A stretch of 64,000 nt of DNA from Dermanyssus gallinae. Its lineage: Eukaryota; Arthropoda; Arachnida; Mesostigmata; Dermanyssidae. Under the pieces are notes generated by a model. The model saw nothing but the letters and a program-made list of their open reading frames with translations. It had not been told where the DNA came from and searched no databases. Location: NCBI GenBank assembly GCA_003439945.1, contig QVRM01007040.1, positions 618,001-682,000 of the forward strand, read 5' to 3'. Shown piece after piece: positions 12,678 through 23,600 of the stretch. Position 1 is the first letter of the stretch; each line of letters opens with the position of its first letter. Both the position numbers and the translations under genes were made by a program.

Positions 12678-15600
12678 ATAAAATATATTTAGGTGATCTA
12701 CGCGATTAACGCTGGTGGCGAGTCACATGTCGACGTGCACGGGATTGCTTACCGTCGTGACCCATTACTGGGCCGTATGAGCAGATCCGGCAGTGGAGAC
12801 TCAGCCGGCGACGGCGGGACCGCTAGTGCGTTTGGTCGGATGCTGCTTATCGCCCGCTCACCGGTCCAGGATCAGATTCTCTACCAGACCGAACGGTTTG
12901 TATACTAATGCACGGATACAAATGCTTGCGCACACACACATATTTGAGTTGGCATTGGCTTTTGTTGTGGTTGTTGGGGGTTACGTTACCTAAAACGTGA
13001 TTTTTTTTCGGCCTGACCGTCAGCCAACATTTAACGTTCACGGGATTGCTTTTGCATTGTTTCGTAAGATGGCCTGTCTATAAATACAAATGTGCAACGG
13101 GTCGAACCGGTGCATCTATGTGTCTCATCCGGTCGCGAATGCACGAATGCGCACGCGAATGCACCACGTCACCAGGCTCGGTGGGGGTTACGTTACCCGT
13201 CTGCTTGTTGAGCTTGTAATAGTAATGATTTATTAAGAGTTTATTTATTCACCCATTTAGACGGTCATCAACAATCGCACCCTAATGAGTGTGTAACACA
13301 CACCGCTGCATTATCCGGAAGGTACATCATCAAGCCCGGGCGCTGATTTTACTTTTAACATATCAGCGCGAATAGGAGTGAGTTCACAGCTGCTACGCCA
13401 TTGAACGGCGCCGCGAGTTCACTTATGTGTGGACGTGCGTTGTTAATAATGCTAATTTTTATTTGTTTCCCTAGTGAGAACTTGAGCGGTTCGTTGTTCA
13501 CCTCGGAAATATTCCATACCTCATTCGCATTCGAATTTAGCTAGGTTACAATTTGTTTACTGAAAATTCAGTGATTTATTTTCCTTTATTCTTTTATATA
13601 TACATGTGAATGTTTAAATCCACGGTGCCGATGGCTTACTCCTCATCTATCACTCGTGTCCGAGTGGGAGTCTTGCCCGACCTCTGACGCGAAGACGCGG
13701 GTCCATCCAGTTTTTCATAGTTCCGAGCACCGAAATCGCGTTGCCTCTCTGAATCTCTAGGGAAAGCCGTTGGCAGAAGAAAGTGCCCGCCCTCTTGTCC
13801 ATCGTAGCCTGCTGTAAAGCGTCGCCACCTGGGAAATAAGCGTCGTTGTGAGGGGCTCAGGGCCACTCAGCGTCTCGAATGCGAAGGGTGAAAAGTGGTA
13901 CGGCCGGCCTAAGTTCGCAGACTTTCTTATCTTTGATGTCTCGGCGCGGGAAGCGGCAGTTCCTGGGCGAGAAGCGCCGGGACCGACAAGGGAGGGGGTC
14001 AGAGAGTCGGTCACCGTCGCATCCCACACCAGGGAACGACCCTTGTAGAAAAAGTCAGGCCGTCGGGCCGCTTGCCATCGTCTCTAGAAAGACCAGGGGT
14101 TCCAGGACGCAAGGGATTCCGGCCTTTCGCAACTACCTTGCAAGAATGTCATTCAGAGCGGTGTGACGTGGTCGCCGGCCCGCCGAGTGAGCGCAGGACA
14201 GGCCGCGTCTGGCCAGGCGTCCGACAGACTTGCCACAAGTGCATCTGTGTGGCTCTACCAAATTGGCTTCCAGTCTCAGGCCAACGCAGATCCGGGTGGA
14301 TTGGTCGTCAAGGCGGGTACCCAATGAATCAGCGGGGAGTGCGTGTAGCTAGTCGCTCGCTCCTGGGCGAGCGACGGCAAGGAGGCGCGCTCTATCCTGG
14401 TCGCCACCGCATTCTTCAAGCAACTTCGTAAGCGAAGATTCGTGAACCTTCTCGGCCAAGGCCCTCTGGCAGGCAAGTCCATTCATATCAGGCGGTGAAG
14501 CTTGGAGTCCAGCCGCTATAGCGTCGAGTTGCCTCAAACAATGCCCAAGCCCCGGGCGGGAGCAGGCGTTGGACATGACCCGACGTAGCGTGCATCGAGG
14601 CGGCCACGGCAGGGCCTGCCAAGGAGCGGGCCGAGGGAAGACCAAGACCGCCCATGGAGGTGGGGAGAGCCGCCTGGCGCACCTCTCGTGGTCGTAAGTT
14701 CAGACCCAAAACCGTCTCGAGGGCCTCCACCACCTGGTCGTCGAATGGTTGGAGAAGCTGGTTGAATGTACTCGAACAGTCCATGGATCGTATGATATGT
14801 ACGATGCGACACGCGGAGAACGACGAGCGGAGTAGGCAAAGCTCTTGGTGGGCTCCGACCAGAGGCAGACGTTCTTGCATCGCTTACAATCTGTCCATCA
14901 TGGGGTCGAGTAGACTCGACAGTGCAGATGGTAGGAGCGGTGCGCCAAGAAGCGTAACTTCGTGTTCAGACACGACTCTACACCCCGGTAGTAACGCAAG
15001 TAAGGCACTCAATGTGGTGTCGTCCGGGTCTGTCTCCGGCGCGAACACCTCGCATTTGGCCGTGTTTAACACCAGGCCACTGACTGTCTCAAAGGCAAGA
15101 ACTCTGCGCACTTCCTCGAGTCCACCGAGTGTGCCATCGTCGAGGTACCAGGCGTTGAAAGGCACTTGTATTGAGTTGACCAGCTCACGTATACCCAGGC
15201 TGAATAGAGCCGGCCCCAAGGGGTCTCCCTGCTGTATACCCGATGCCGAGGACAACGTGTGGGCCCCAAACAAAAGGACGGATGGCTCTCTGTATGCGTG
15301 ATTCACTAAGTTGAAGATCTCCGGTACTGCATCACGAACTGCACGAAGTATATGATCCCTTCGAATAGTATTAAATGCATTGCGAAAATTCAACTTCAAG
15401 AGTGCCGTTCGGGGCGGGCTTGATTGGACGAAGGCTCTTGCTGCATGTACAGCTGCCTCCGCCCCGCCTGCTAAGCCAAAACCCAACTGGTGCGGGCCGA
15501 GCTGCTCCATGATAAGATCTTTGGCCTCACGACAGGCTATTTTTGCAGCAATCCTCCGTATCGTGAGAGAGCAGGCGATCGGGCGAATCGATGAGTCTTT

Positions 15601-18600
15601 TTTGCGGAGTGCGAATAGCTTGGCGCCGAATATAATCTCCCTTTTTTTGTTTTTTTTGTTTACTTGTCATTTTAAAATATGTAAGCTGGTCCAACCGTGT
15701 ACGCAACCCGTGCGCAGTGCAATAACGCGTTTAATATTTTTCTTGCTCACCTTATTTTTTCAGGTATCATACTTCGACGTTTGGTTACGACATTCCAGTC
15801 AGTCAGGATGGTCCATACGTGCTTATATTAAAGTTCTGTGAGGTGTATTTTGACGCTCCTGGACAAAAGGTCAGCCTCTTTTCGAATATAGCCATAGTGT
15901 GCTAAGTCAGCTTTCTGGTCAGACTTTGCCCTAGGGAAGGCCTGCAACTAGCTATGCTAATATTGATTATTGAGCAGGAGTTAATTGAACATCGTTCAAC
16001 AAGATGCGAGATTGCAGACAGGTGAAGATGTGTTGTAAAGTGTTATTTTGCACTCCGAATGCATCGCTCAGCCACATATACCGACGGCATTGCTCAGGTG
16101 TAGCTACATGTTGTCTGTTTTAGATATTCGACGTTGTGCTCAACGGGGAACATGTTATAGTGAAGAACTTGGACATCTATGCGCGGGTCGGCCGAGGTGC
16201 GGCACTCGACATTGTCGTGCCGTTTCAGATCAAGTCAAATAAGGTACGTGCATTTCGTTGTATATTTTGCCTGGAGGGATACAACAACATGGGTGTCCTA
16301 CTGTGGAGCAGTTGGGGATTCCGGTTTGTTTCAAATTGGAATTTATTCAGTGTTCCTAAGTCTAAAACTTCAAACCATGCTCGATCAAACATACGCCACT
16401 GCTGTTTCAGTAGGGCGTAAAACGAAAATGCCCTGCTGCCGGCAGTACTCATCTAGTTAATATGAAAAGTTTCCTCCCTCAAAGCTTGTCGTCAAGCCTA
16501 TGAGCCGACCGGTGTGTTAACCCGATGATATATAGGACGTGTCTCGGGAATCTCCGTGCATGTGGAAATTGGCTATAAATTTGAATTGATGAGGCTTCGA
16601 TTCTTTGTGAGTAAGCTTTAGTTAAAGCTAGTTAACTTGGCATTCACACTAACGAGCACATCTGACTAAATTCTGTATGAGGACGTAACTTGCACGCTCT
16701 AGAAGAACTATGTTCCAATATTATGAGATCTATTTTAACTGCCGCCATGCTGGAAGCCCTAAATAGTTTGAGTTAGGTGACCCGCGACTCTTCGGAAGAT
16801 TAGAGAATATCCTATGCCTGCATTTCTTCTGGCATTTTCAACAGCAACCAGGTCAAAAAAATGTTGCGGCACTGATTTATAAAAGTTTGTCTATTCGATT
16901 TGTGGTCAACCCACAGAACAGTTCCGTAGGCATTTTTTTAGTTTGGGGCTAGAGGTTGTAAAGGTTGCACCCGCTGTTCTTTGGTCTCGCACCGTTAGTG
17001 AAGGAACATCCTGTACAGGAGCACGTCAATTTAGCTGAAGTCGATTACTGAAGGGAAGGTATTATAGCATTTGCTATATTCGTATTTTTTTTAGTAATAA
17101 GTTAAGTTTCGAAGCTCTGATACTTATTCATAAAAATAATGTTTAATAAATACTCTAGAGTGTTTTTGTTGCTTTCAAAATAGTTCTCGCAAGCTGTAGT
17201 GCATGTGTGCCACCTTCTTTCCCACTCTTTGTGTGTGGTCGATGAATGTCGTTTCTAAGCAAAATAAGAAACCGAAAGACCTTGATGGACTCGGTTTAAT
17301 TTTTCAAATTTAAAGTACTAAGACTTTCTAACCTGGTTGAACACTGAGATCAGATTTCATCTGAGTAGTTAATTGCTTTAAGCCAGGTGGCTGAAAGCAT
17401 TTTGTCATTTAGGTGGTCTAGCTGATGTGATGGCAAAAAAATCCGATTCGTGCGGATGACGGTCGTGGCTTTCGGGACGCACCTCTTCAAGAAAAAATGT
17501 CTTCTCTCCCATTTCATAGGAAAGTGTCTCCCCCGTCCACGCGCTGTCCATTGGCTGCTAAGACAATTGTGCGTTTATGCCTGTAAAGAGAACAGAGCTC
17601 TAAAAGTAGTCATCATCCGCCTGCTGAAGTTTAGACATGAGCCTACACGTGTTCGTAATGGCACGTATTCGATCTCGAGAGATGCACTGCCGGCGACGAA
17701 TCGTATGAGGGGAGAAATAGGTACAGTAAACTAAGCCTGTTGATTTTGTGGAGAGTCATGCAATGGAAATTGAATGGCATTGATTGCTATTTTTTACTAG
17801 TCACTTAAAAACATTAGAAGCCGAGCAGTTAAGAAACGTGTGCACAGTTACGGGGGATCAATTTAGGGATTTTTCATCTCTAGAGGCTCCCTGGTCCGAG
17901 GCGGCATTGCCCAGTTGCACATCCAGTACCAGGCGCTGTGACAGACACTTAGTCTCAGCTGGCTAGAATCAGCAGCTTCCTTGATCCTCTGTAGGAAACC
18001 GCGAGTGAACGGGCCCGGCTTGCCAAGGGTCTCGAAAGTGAATGGGTGGAAACTTTACAGGTGTCCGATGTTCTGATACTTCCTCACCTAGCCTGCCTCG
18101 GCGAGAGCACTGACCATTGAAGAGGCTATTGAGTCGGTAACTGTCGCGTCCGAAGCCAACATGCAACTGCTCTCTACAGGTCTCTACCCGCCCTCCCTGT
18201 CAAGTCCGACGGGTTCCAGGACGCACGGTAGCTACTGGATTGTCAAGCTCTACTGAAGGTTTCACTCAAGGCCTTGTGCCTTGCTCATTCGCCTGCGCAG
18301 ACGATACAGAACAGCCCGTAGCGTCCGTCCAGCCGGACGGCGTCTTTAGACCTATGGAGGCAAGCTACCAAAACTATCTGCGATAGGACAATCGCATCAG
18401 GCAACCCGAGGCTATCCAAAGAACCAGGACCAGAGCTTGTTGGGCTTCTTATAAGCTAGTTTTTTTTCTGATGGAACATACTCGGGGCCGAAGCTTCGAC
18501 CGCACTCAACAGGTGGTCCCTCCGAAGCCTTTTGGGGTTTCTGAAATTAAGCTTGACTGGAGGAGTGGATCCAGAGCGCGACTCCAGGAAGGACGGAGAA

Positions 18601-20414
18601 AGCAACTACAAAGGTTTCGACCGTCTGTCGTTATGTAACGTTGAATGCATTGCGTTCTCACATCTTTGAGTCGCAAACTCGATCTAATAGCCACTAAGGG
18701 CACATGAGACGTCCGCTTTGTTCTCAAATATGCAGATCTGTGCCGCCAGCGTCCTGACTAATTCATCCGGGGTAAACTGAGAGTTCGAGGGCTGCGACCC
18801 GTCTTCAGTATTACGGGCAACCCATTGAGCTTGGCGACGGGCCCTCTTAGAAGCCGGGGGACAACGCACCGCTTCATCGAGGACCGCCTCGGGGTAATCC
18901 GCTCTAATGTGCTCGAGAATGTGACTCCAGCATAATCCTGCTTATCTGGCGGAGATAAGCTAGCCACGGGCATAGAACGGATTCCGCCCGGGGAGGTCCT
19001 TAGCAGTTTACACACCTTGGATCGTCAAGACAAGAATTGGCGGTATGATCCGGGCCTCTGCAATTCTTGCAGAATTATTTTTCCAGACACTTATCAGCCA
19101 TGTGTCCCGATGTCAAGCGCTTAAAGCAGATATTTGCTTGGCCCGGCACCAGGACAACCAAGTGAGATCTATGGCCGAGAAAGACTGATGCCCTTATTCA
19201 CCGAATAAAGGGTGGGAGGAATCTGGGATGCTGGATAGCCTACGAAACCTCTTTGTTATACGATTATCTGGCTATACGCCAGACAAGCATAAAAATATTT
19301 ATGATCTATATGTTGGCGATATATGGTTTAGTATAACTATTATTTGGCTATGACTACTATGTACATATATAACAAGTTATTATTATGGTTTACTAACACC
19401 CACGTTGGGTAAAATTACATATATAACAAATAGAGGTGCCCGGGAAGTTAGTCGATGTTAACCTGTCTTGTGCCTTGTTTGCAGTTATTTGTAAACGGTC
19501 AGCAGTCGATTCATACGGGCTCGATTCGCGTTGACTTCGTGAAGGGCGAGGCTGACAACCCGAAGGTGAACGCCGTTATTGTTCTTAAAGGAACACCCGA
19601 CAGTAAGTCTCCTTTTTTCCGCTACAACTTGCGTTATAGTAGTGCTCACTCTACATACACATGGTGAATAAACTAAGCATGCACGATCTGTTACAGCTAG
19701 CTAATTGTGTACGTTATGTCTGTAACCCTTGTAGGAAATTGCTCTTCATCGGAGTAGAAGCAAGCAGACCTTCTAGTAGGCTCGCTCGTTATGGCGCCGC
19801 GCTTTATATGCTTTAAAACAAGCGAGCGCGTCTGGCGGTTTAAAGTAAAAAAAATCACCCATGATAACGAACATTCTTACCTGTTGGCCCCCTTAGCGAC
19901 TATAAACTCTCTGGATTGTGCCCGGCTGCTATTGCTATTCGAAGCGTGTTATTCCTGTAAATTTATTCTAGTAACTCCAACCAGCTTCTCTCAAAACCCT
20001 CCTCCAATACAATTTACTACAACTTTGTTCTGTTCACCATATTATATGCTTTTTTAAGATCTAAAAACCTTTCCACACACCGTTGTCCCCGCAATCTCGA
20101 CTTAATAAAAAATATGATTATTAGCCTATACTCTTTCTTAAATCCGCACTGCCATTTCCTGCCATTCCGCACTGCCACGTTTGTATATTCATACCAAAAT
20201 TCCGTCAAGACCACACACCGTTTTTGGATTAATTTTCTTTAGCACGCCTTCGATGTCATCTGCCCTGTGGTCGTAATCTCCGTGCTAGTTCTTGTCTTTT
20301 CTACCCTGTTTACGCCAGTCGTCAAAAATAGTGCTTGTAACACGGTGTCCATTTCCTCTATTGTGTTTGTTCTATCCTGCTCCTTATTTATCATCCTTGT
20401 CTTTCCTGTCTGAC

Positions 20415-20456
<42 letters not shown>

Positions 20457-21881
20457 TGATCTTTTGGAATGCTTTCCTTTCCGAGGGATCTGACGCGAGC
20501 AACTATATAGGTGGTCAAGGCAAAACATACAATGCAAAATCCAGCCATTCATAGATGTATGCGGGCGAACGTTGTCATGGTGAAATACAACACCTGTGCA
20601 ATCTCATAGTTTAGGGCGCGTTTCGGCGATGGTTTGCTTCAAATCGCTTAGAAATACAGTATTTTTCACTGTTAATCGTTTCGTTGCTCTGCTGAGGCTC
20701 AGTCTTTTCACGTATATCTAATTTCACCTGACACACGGCGTGGCCTTTTTCAGCATGAGGGCCTGCTTCCGTGTCGACATTGGTGCTTTGCTTCGACCAT
20801 GACTTTGTGCGAGTTCACGTTGCTGTTGTAGACAATCCATTTCCCGTCGCTATGAATAAAATTTCTCAAAAAGTATGCTTTTTGTTGGTTTTAAGAGGAA
20901 GAGTGCACGTCTTTAGGCTGTTTATCATGTCGTTGTGGTCGGCCTGTGCTACTATAGCTAGGTGCGGTCTGATATGCGTTCACATGCGTTCATCATCATT
21001 TATCGATATCCTTCATAACCGAGCCGAAACCACCACATAGTGATACGGTCGCAAAGATTCAGGCCCGTATACAGGACAAAGATTTTTTCCAATGCAGTCG
21101 TATGTAGTAGTCGTTCAGGATAGCGATAAAACATAATTCCACGCAAACCGCACGTCCTCGTGGGCGCCACTCTTCTTTTACTCGCACAAAAACACAGTGC
21201 TGTGTCATCGAAATAGTAGTTCAGTAGAAACTGATTCGCTAAAGTGCAGACTACAACAATAGCAGACGACCACCCTTGCTAACGACATTTACTTGCCTCC
21301 ACCACCAGGATCCGCTGAATAGAATAGAGCCCACCCTTCGACAGACTTTTAGAGACACCCACGAGACATATCGAGAGAGAGAGAGAGAGACCTTGTAAGT
21401 TACACACGTTTGATTTGACGATTGACCGAACGTATGAGCATTACAATGATTTAATCGTCTCAAATCGAATGGTGGTTCTCATTGGTCATGTGTCTGTTGT
21501 TTTGTCATTTGATTTGTTCGATCGCCTGGTGTAGTGATTCCTGAGCTACTCGGGCCAGCGGCCCCTCTCGATCATGACCTCGAGGATCCGCAAAGCTTCG
21601 GCGTCGGCCGATCCTTTATTGGTGGTGGTGGTGACGACGACGACGACGACGACGAAGAGGACAATAACGAAGCCGATGAGGATGACGATCACGATGGCCG
21701 CAGCCTTCACCATGGTGCCGGCTACCTTGAACACGACGAAGAAGATGCGCACTCCGATCACCACTATACGACGGCGACGCCTGCGCTGCCGTACGGCTTT
21801 CACGAGGGCGCCTCACTACTGCCGGTGTTCGCCGCCATTGGAGCATTCGTGCCAATTGTGTTTTGCCTCTGTCGCATCTGA
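9005..21881 (+). CDS. malectin (ER membrane diglucose-binding lectin), six coding exons, 421 aa
   Basis: Malectin is a type I ER membrane protein that binds Glc2-high-mannose N-glycans and works with ribophorin I in early glycoprotein quality control. Coding exons: 9005-9376, 12693-12895, 15764-15869, 16124-16243, 19485-19602, 21535-21881. They total 1266 bases and every phase agrees. Domain order: N-terminal extension; hydrophobic signal segment about residues 78-97; malectin domain about 125-307 ([56 protein letters not shown]); acidic run 339-358; membrane anchor 400-418 ending CLCRI. By ungapped comparison with human malectin, ligand residues Tyr89, Tyr116, Phe117 and Asp186 are kept (here Tyr193, Tyr220, Phe221, Asp291), but Tyr67 is Phe171. 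The start is uncertain: in-frame ATGs at 9005, 9083 and 9107 all leave a long n-region. Introns carry antisense retrotransposons. Confidence 0.95.
9483..9593 (+). repeat. 28-base minisatellite, four copies
   Basis: The unit GATAGGTTTTATTATTCTCA plus TGAGTGGA is repeated four times in tandem with one to three substitutions per copy; the last unit is cut short. It lies about 100 bases inside malectin intron 1. Confidence 0.93.
10105..10530 (-). pseudogene. non-LTR retrotransposon fragment, C-terminal part of reverse transcriptase ORF
   Basis: The reverse strand reads [20 protein letters not shown], then [36 protein letters not shown]. This is the typical post-palm region of Jockey/CR1-like LINE ORF2 (DLGV...F..H, LYKS.V...L.Y.SPVW.P, VQRRF.KR). 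At least two in-frame stops are present, so it is dead. It is inserted antisense to malectin in intron 1. Confidence 0.8.
12590..12674. repeat. (TA)n microsatellite next to malectin exon 2
   Basis: About 85 bases of TA, ending 18 bases before the exon 2 acceptor. Length variation here could affect the branch point and pyrimidine tract. Confidence 0.95.
12693..12895 (+). CDS. malectin exon 2
   Basis: Acceptor ATATTTAG|GTG directly follows a (TA)n array at 12590-12674. Translates [20 protein letters not shown] and on to [10 protein letters not shown], a clear match to the start of the malectin domain. Between GRM and AFGRM there is a Gly/Ser/Asp-rich insert that is longer than in the human protein. 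Ends in phase 2 at CG|GTTTGT. Confidence 0.95.
12991..13181 (-). mobile_element. SINE family A, full copy with target-site duplication
   Basis: A tRNA-derived short element read on the minus strand. The 5' part carries a degenerate pol III box region and the 3' part matches the copies at 32.1 and 45.5 kb (ACATTTAACGTTCACGGGAT and so on), ending in an A8 run. It is bounded by perfect 16-base direct repeats at 12975-12990 and 13182-13197 (TGGGGGTTACGTTACC), the mark of target-primed insertion. Confidence 0.9.
13630..15640 (-). pseudogene. RLE-type non-LTR retrotransposon, 5'-truncated, frameshifted
   Basis: Read on the minus strand from 15640: reverse transcriptase with [51 protein letters not shown] and the catalytic [10 protein letters not shown] (15.2-15.1 kb); thumb region [10 protein letters not shown]; a Cys/His knuckle CTCGK...[12 protein letters not shown]; then a C-terminal domain [12 protein letters not shown]...[11 protein letters not shown]. 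In the related tail at 52 kb this domain is preceded by RPDG, which fits a PD-(D/E)XK restriction-like endonuclease. The RT core (15510-14887) is open for 208 residues but frameshifts separate the later blocks. The 5' end stops at a T-rich run near 15.65 kb. It lies antisense in malectin intron 2. Family name (R2/CRE-like group) is inferred. Confidence 0.85.
15764..15869 (+). CDS. malectin exon 3
   Basis: Acceptor TTTTTTCAG, 106 bases. Translates [20 protein letters not shown] then [15 protein letters not shown], with the Tyr-Phe pair of the sugar site. Donor AAG|GTCAGC. Begins in phase 2 and ends in phase 0, fitting its neighbours. Confidence 0.95.
16124..16243 (+). CDS. malectin exon 4
   Basis: Acceptor TGTTTTAG, exactly 40 codons: [20 protein letters not shown] through PFQIKSNK. 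Donor AAG|GTACGT. Matches the FDVRLNG...VVKDLDIFDRVG segment of vertebrate malectin. Confidence 0.95.
16244..19484 (+). other. malectin intron 4
   Basis: 3.2 kb. The right half carries a decayed RLE-type LINE (about 17960-19160, minus). The left half, 16.25-17.95 kb, is AT-rich and holds no recognised element. Intron 3 (15870-16123) is 254 bases and plain. Confidence 0.8.
17960..19160 (-). pseudogene. RLE-type non-LTR retrotransposon with the reverse transcriptase deleted
   Basis: Read on the minus strand from about 19.15 kb: a zinc knuckle [14 protein letters not shown] (CX2CX4HX4C) preceded by a damaged knuckle with Arg for the second Cys; then an N-terminal region ([24 protein letters not shown]); then, after an abrupt junction, the C-terminal block [24 protein letters not shown] and [12 protein letters not shown]. 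The last three are the endonuclease-domain motifs of the 13.6 kb and 51.7 kb copies. The RT palm is absent. Several stops and frameshifts. It lies antisense in malectin intron 4. Confidence 0.7.
19485..19602 (+). CDS. malectin exon 5
   Basis: Acceptor TTGTTTGCAG. Translates [20 protein letters not shown] then [19 protein letters not shown], the end of the malectin fold with the conserved DNPKV. Ends in phase 1 at ACA|GTAAGT. Confidence 0.95.
20030..20330 (-). pseudogene. LINE reverse transcriptase fragment (FLDLKKAY motif)
   Basis: The minus strand reads [16 protein letters not shown], then [18 protein letters not shown]. This is the fingers/palm segment G-F-R-x-G...[12 protein letters not shown] of an endonuclease-type LINE reverse transcriptase. 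It is short and frameshifted. The clade is uncertain. Confidence 0.65.
20500..20930 (-). pseudogene. mariner transposase remnant
   Basis: The minus strand gives, in shifting frames, [46 protein letters not shown] and [14 protein letters not shown]. These are mariner catalytic-domain blocks around the first (DEKWI-like) and second (HHDN) acidic residues. Here the first block reads DGKW. Many indels. It belongs to a different mariner lineage from the element at 30.2 kb, judging from the motifs. Confidence 0.75.
21535..21881 (+). CDS. malectin exon 6 (acidic tail and membrane anchor)
   Basis: Acceptor CTGGTGTAG. Encodes IPELLGP..., a Gly4-Asp7-Glu2 run, a His/Asp-rich segment and the C-terminal anchor [20 protein letters not shown] then Ile and TGA. 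The anchor closely matches the PILVAFGVFIPTLFCLCRL end of human malectin, confirming the exon although the acidic linker is unalignable. Confidence 0.93.
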
Positions 21882-22021
21882 GGCAACAGAGCGAGCGAGG
21901 GATTGTAGAGAAATAGGGAGAGAGAGAGAGATACACACACATTTATATATATATATATATAGGGAGAGAGAGAGAGGAACAAGCGGAGCTACGTATATAT
22001 TTAGAGAGAGAGAGAGGGATG

Positions 22022-22052
<31 letters not shown>

Positions 22053-23558
22053 AAATAGGTGGCGAGAAAGGGATAAATGAGAGCGAGATACATATATAGA
22101 TGAGTTGAGTGGGATACATAGATTGCCAAACTATCGCATATAGGAAGTATATGCAACAACGGCGCAGGAAAAACGAAGTAAAAGAAGGCGACGAAAAATG
22201 AATCTAAGTGATCTCTCAGAGTCTGAAATCTACAAGTGATTATTGATCGACGATAACAAATTCATCGAACGCCAACAAGACGCCATCGGCGGCACAGACG
22301 ACACCGAAAGCATTTCAGATAATGCCTAACCACCAATAGGCGCACTTCAACAACGACTAGTACAGTGAGCGGCAAATCGGATACATTTGTTTGCGAATCT
22401 CGCCCGTTACAGGAGCGAAATACAGCGACTGCTAGAACAACGGGAACGGCGTTTTCGACATGTTTGCTGCTATTACTAGGCGACGGTGAGCAGCTAGACG
22501 AATAATAGAGAAGAATATGGACAGCATTATAAACATCATTAAAAACAACAACAGCCACATCATCATCGTCACGTCATCATCATCAACAACAACAACAACG
22601 ACAACTGCAACAACAATAATGCCGACAGTAAGAGTGATCAAAGAGCAGATAAGTTCGTGATGCCAATCTATCTCTGCCAACGAAAAAGATGCCAATCATG
22701 CCCACCGGAAGTGTGGAGCGAAGAAGCGGCGAGAAACAACAAGTGCTTTGGTTTGCGTAGCTTGATGACGATATATCGGTGGAGATAGCTATTAAGGTAC
22801 GGAGTCGATTGGTCTCGTACGGTTGGTTGTCAAGCTGAAAGTTGCTCACAAAGTATTAGTGTGATTTTCATCAGTCTTTCTGCATACGCGCGCTTTTTTT
22901 GCCATTTTTGTTCTACCATGTTATTTATGTGATTTGTAGTCAGATTTGATGTAGGGGGGGGGATGCTATGCGGTAATTAAACAGATTTTATGCGGTGGGG
23001 GACATGCTATGCGATTAGTCAGATTTGGTGGTACGGACGGACTATTTCGTCGTAATTTCCATTTCGTCGTAATTTCCGTCGAATGTCATGATATGATTTA
23101 CGGCCAATCGACAATTTTTGTTTAGAACCTACGGTTTCTAAATTCTATTTGCCGCTTGGAAGACAGGTTCTTGAGCTTAGGCTTCGTATAGTTAAGCCTC
23201 TGGAATGTACGTACATTATGGGCAATAATATGGACTCGAGGTGATCAAGGAAGCGAAGTGAATGGAAGGATGATCTTGGAACTCTGATCTCAAGAAGGGT
23301 GAATTCGTCAATAGCAAAAAGAGACGAACCGATTCTAGATGCACAAAGCAGTCACATAGGTATTTTGTGAACTCGCTACATGGCGGCATTGCGATGGAAA
23401 GCCCATAGCAACGTTGAGTGATACATAGGCTGTGTAGAAATTTTGTCACCGAGCGATGCAAAGGGAACACTCGAATTGCATTGAAAGCAACCGGGAACAG
23501 TGGGATATGCAACACCACATTTTGTATAAACCGTTGTGTGGAACATCGGTGAGAATGC

Positions 23559-23600
<42 letters not shown>

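Larger units (their letters stand above)
9377..12692 (+). other. malectin intron 1
   Basis: 3.3 kb. Holds a 28-base x4 minisatellite (9483-9593), an antisense LINE fragment (about 10105-10530) and a (TA)n array ending just before exon 2. The remaining sequence at 10.6-12.5 kb is unrecognised. Confidence 0.85.
12896..15763 (+). other. malectin intron 2
   Basis: 2.9 kb. Holds SINE A (12991-13181) and a long antisense RLE-type LINE (about 13630-15640). The stretch 13.2-13.6 kb is AT-rich and unrecognised. Confidence 0.85.
19603..21534 (+). other. malectin intron 5
   Basis: 1.9 kb. Holds an RTE-like LINE fragment (20030-20330), a (TA)n array (20418-20449) and a mariner remnant (20500-20930). 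A GA run lies at about 21374-21390. Confidence 0.8.

Noticed and set aside
12693..12895. Arrestin N-terminal exon
   Set aside because: The [11 protein letters not shown] stretch briefly recalls the arrestin LDVLGLTFRKD strand, but the following exons match malectin throughout, in phase.
14654..15301. 215-codon plus-strand ORF
   Set aside because: It is antisense to the reverse transcriptase of the minus-strand LINE, which carries all the conserved motifs.
21546..21803. Minus-strand Val/Ile-rich ORF
   Set aside because: It is the antisense of the Asp/Glu/His-rich tail of malectin exon 6.
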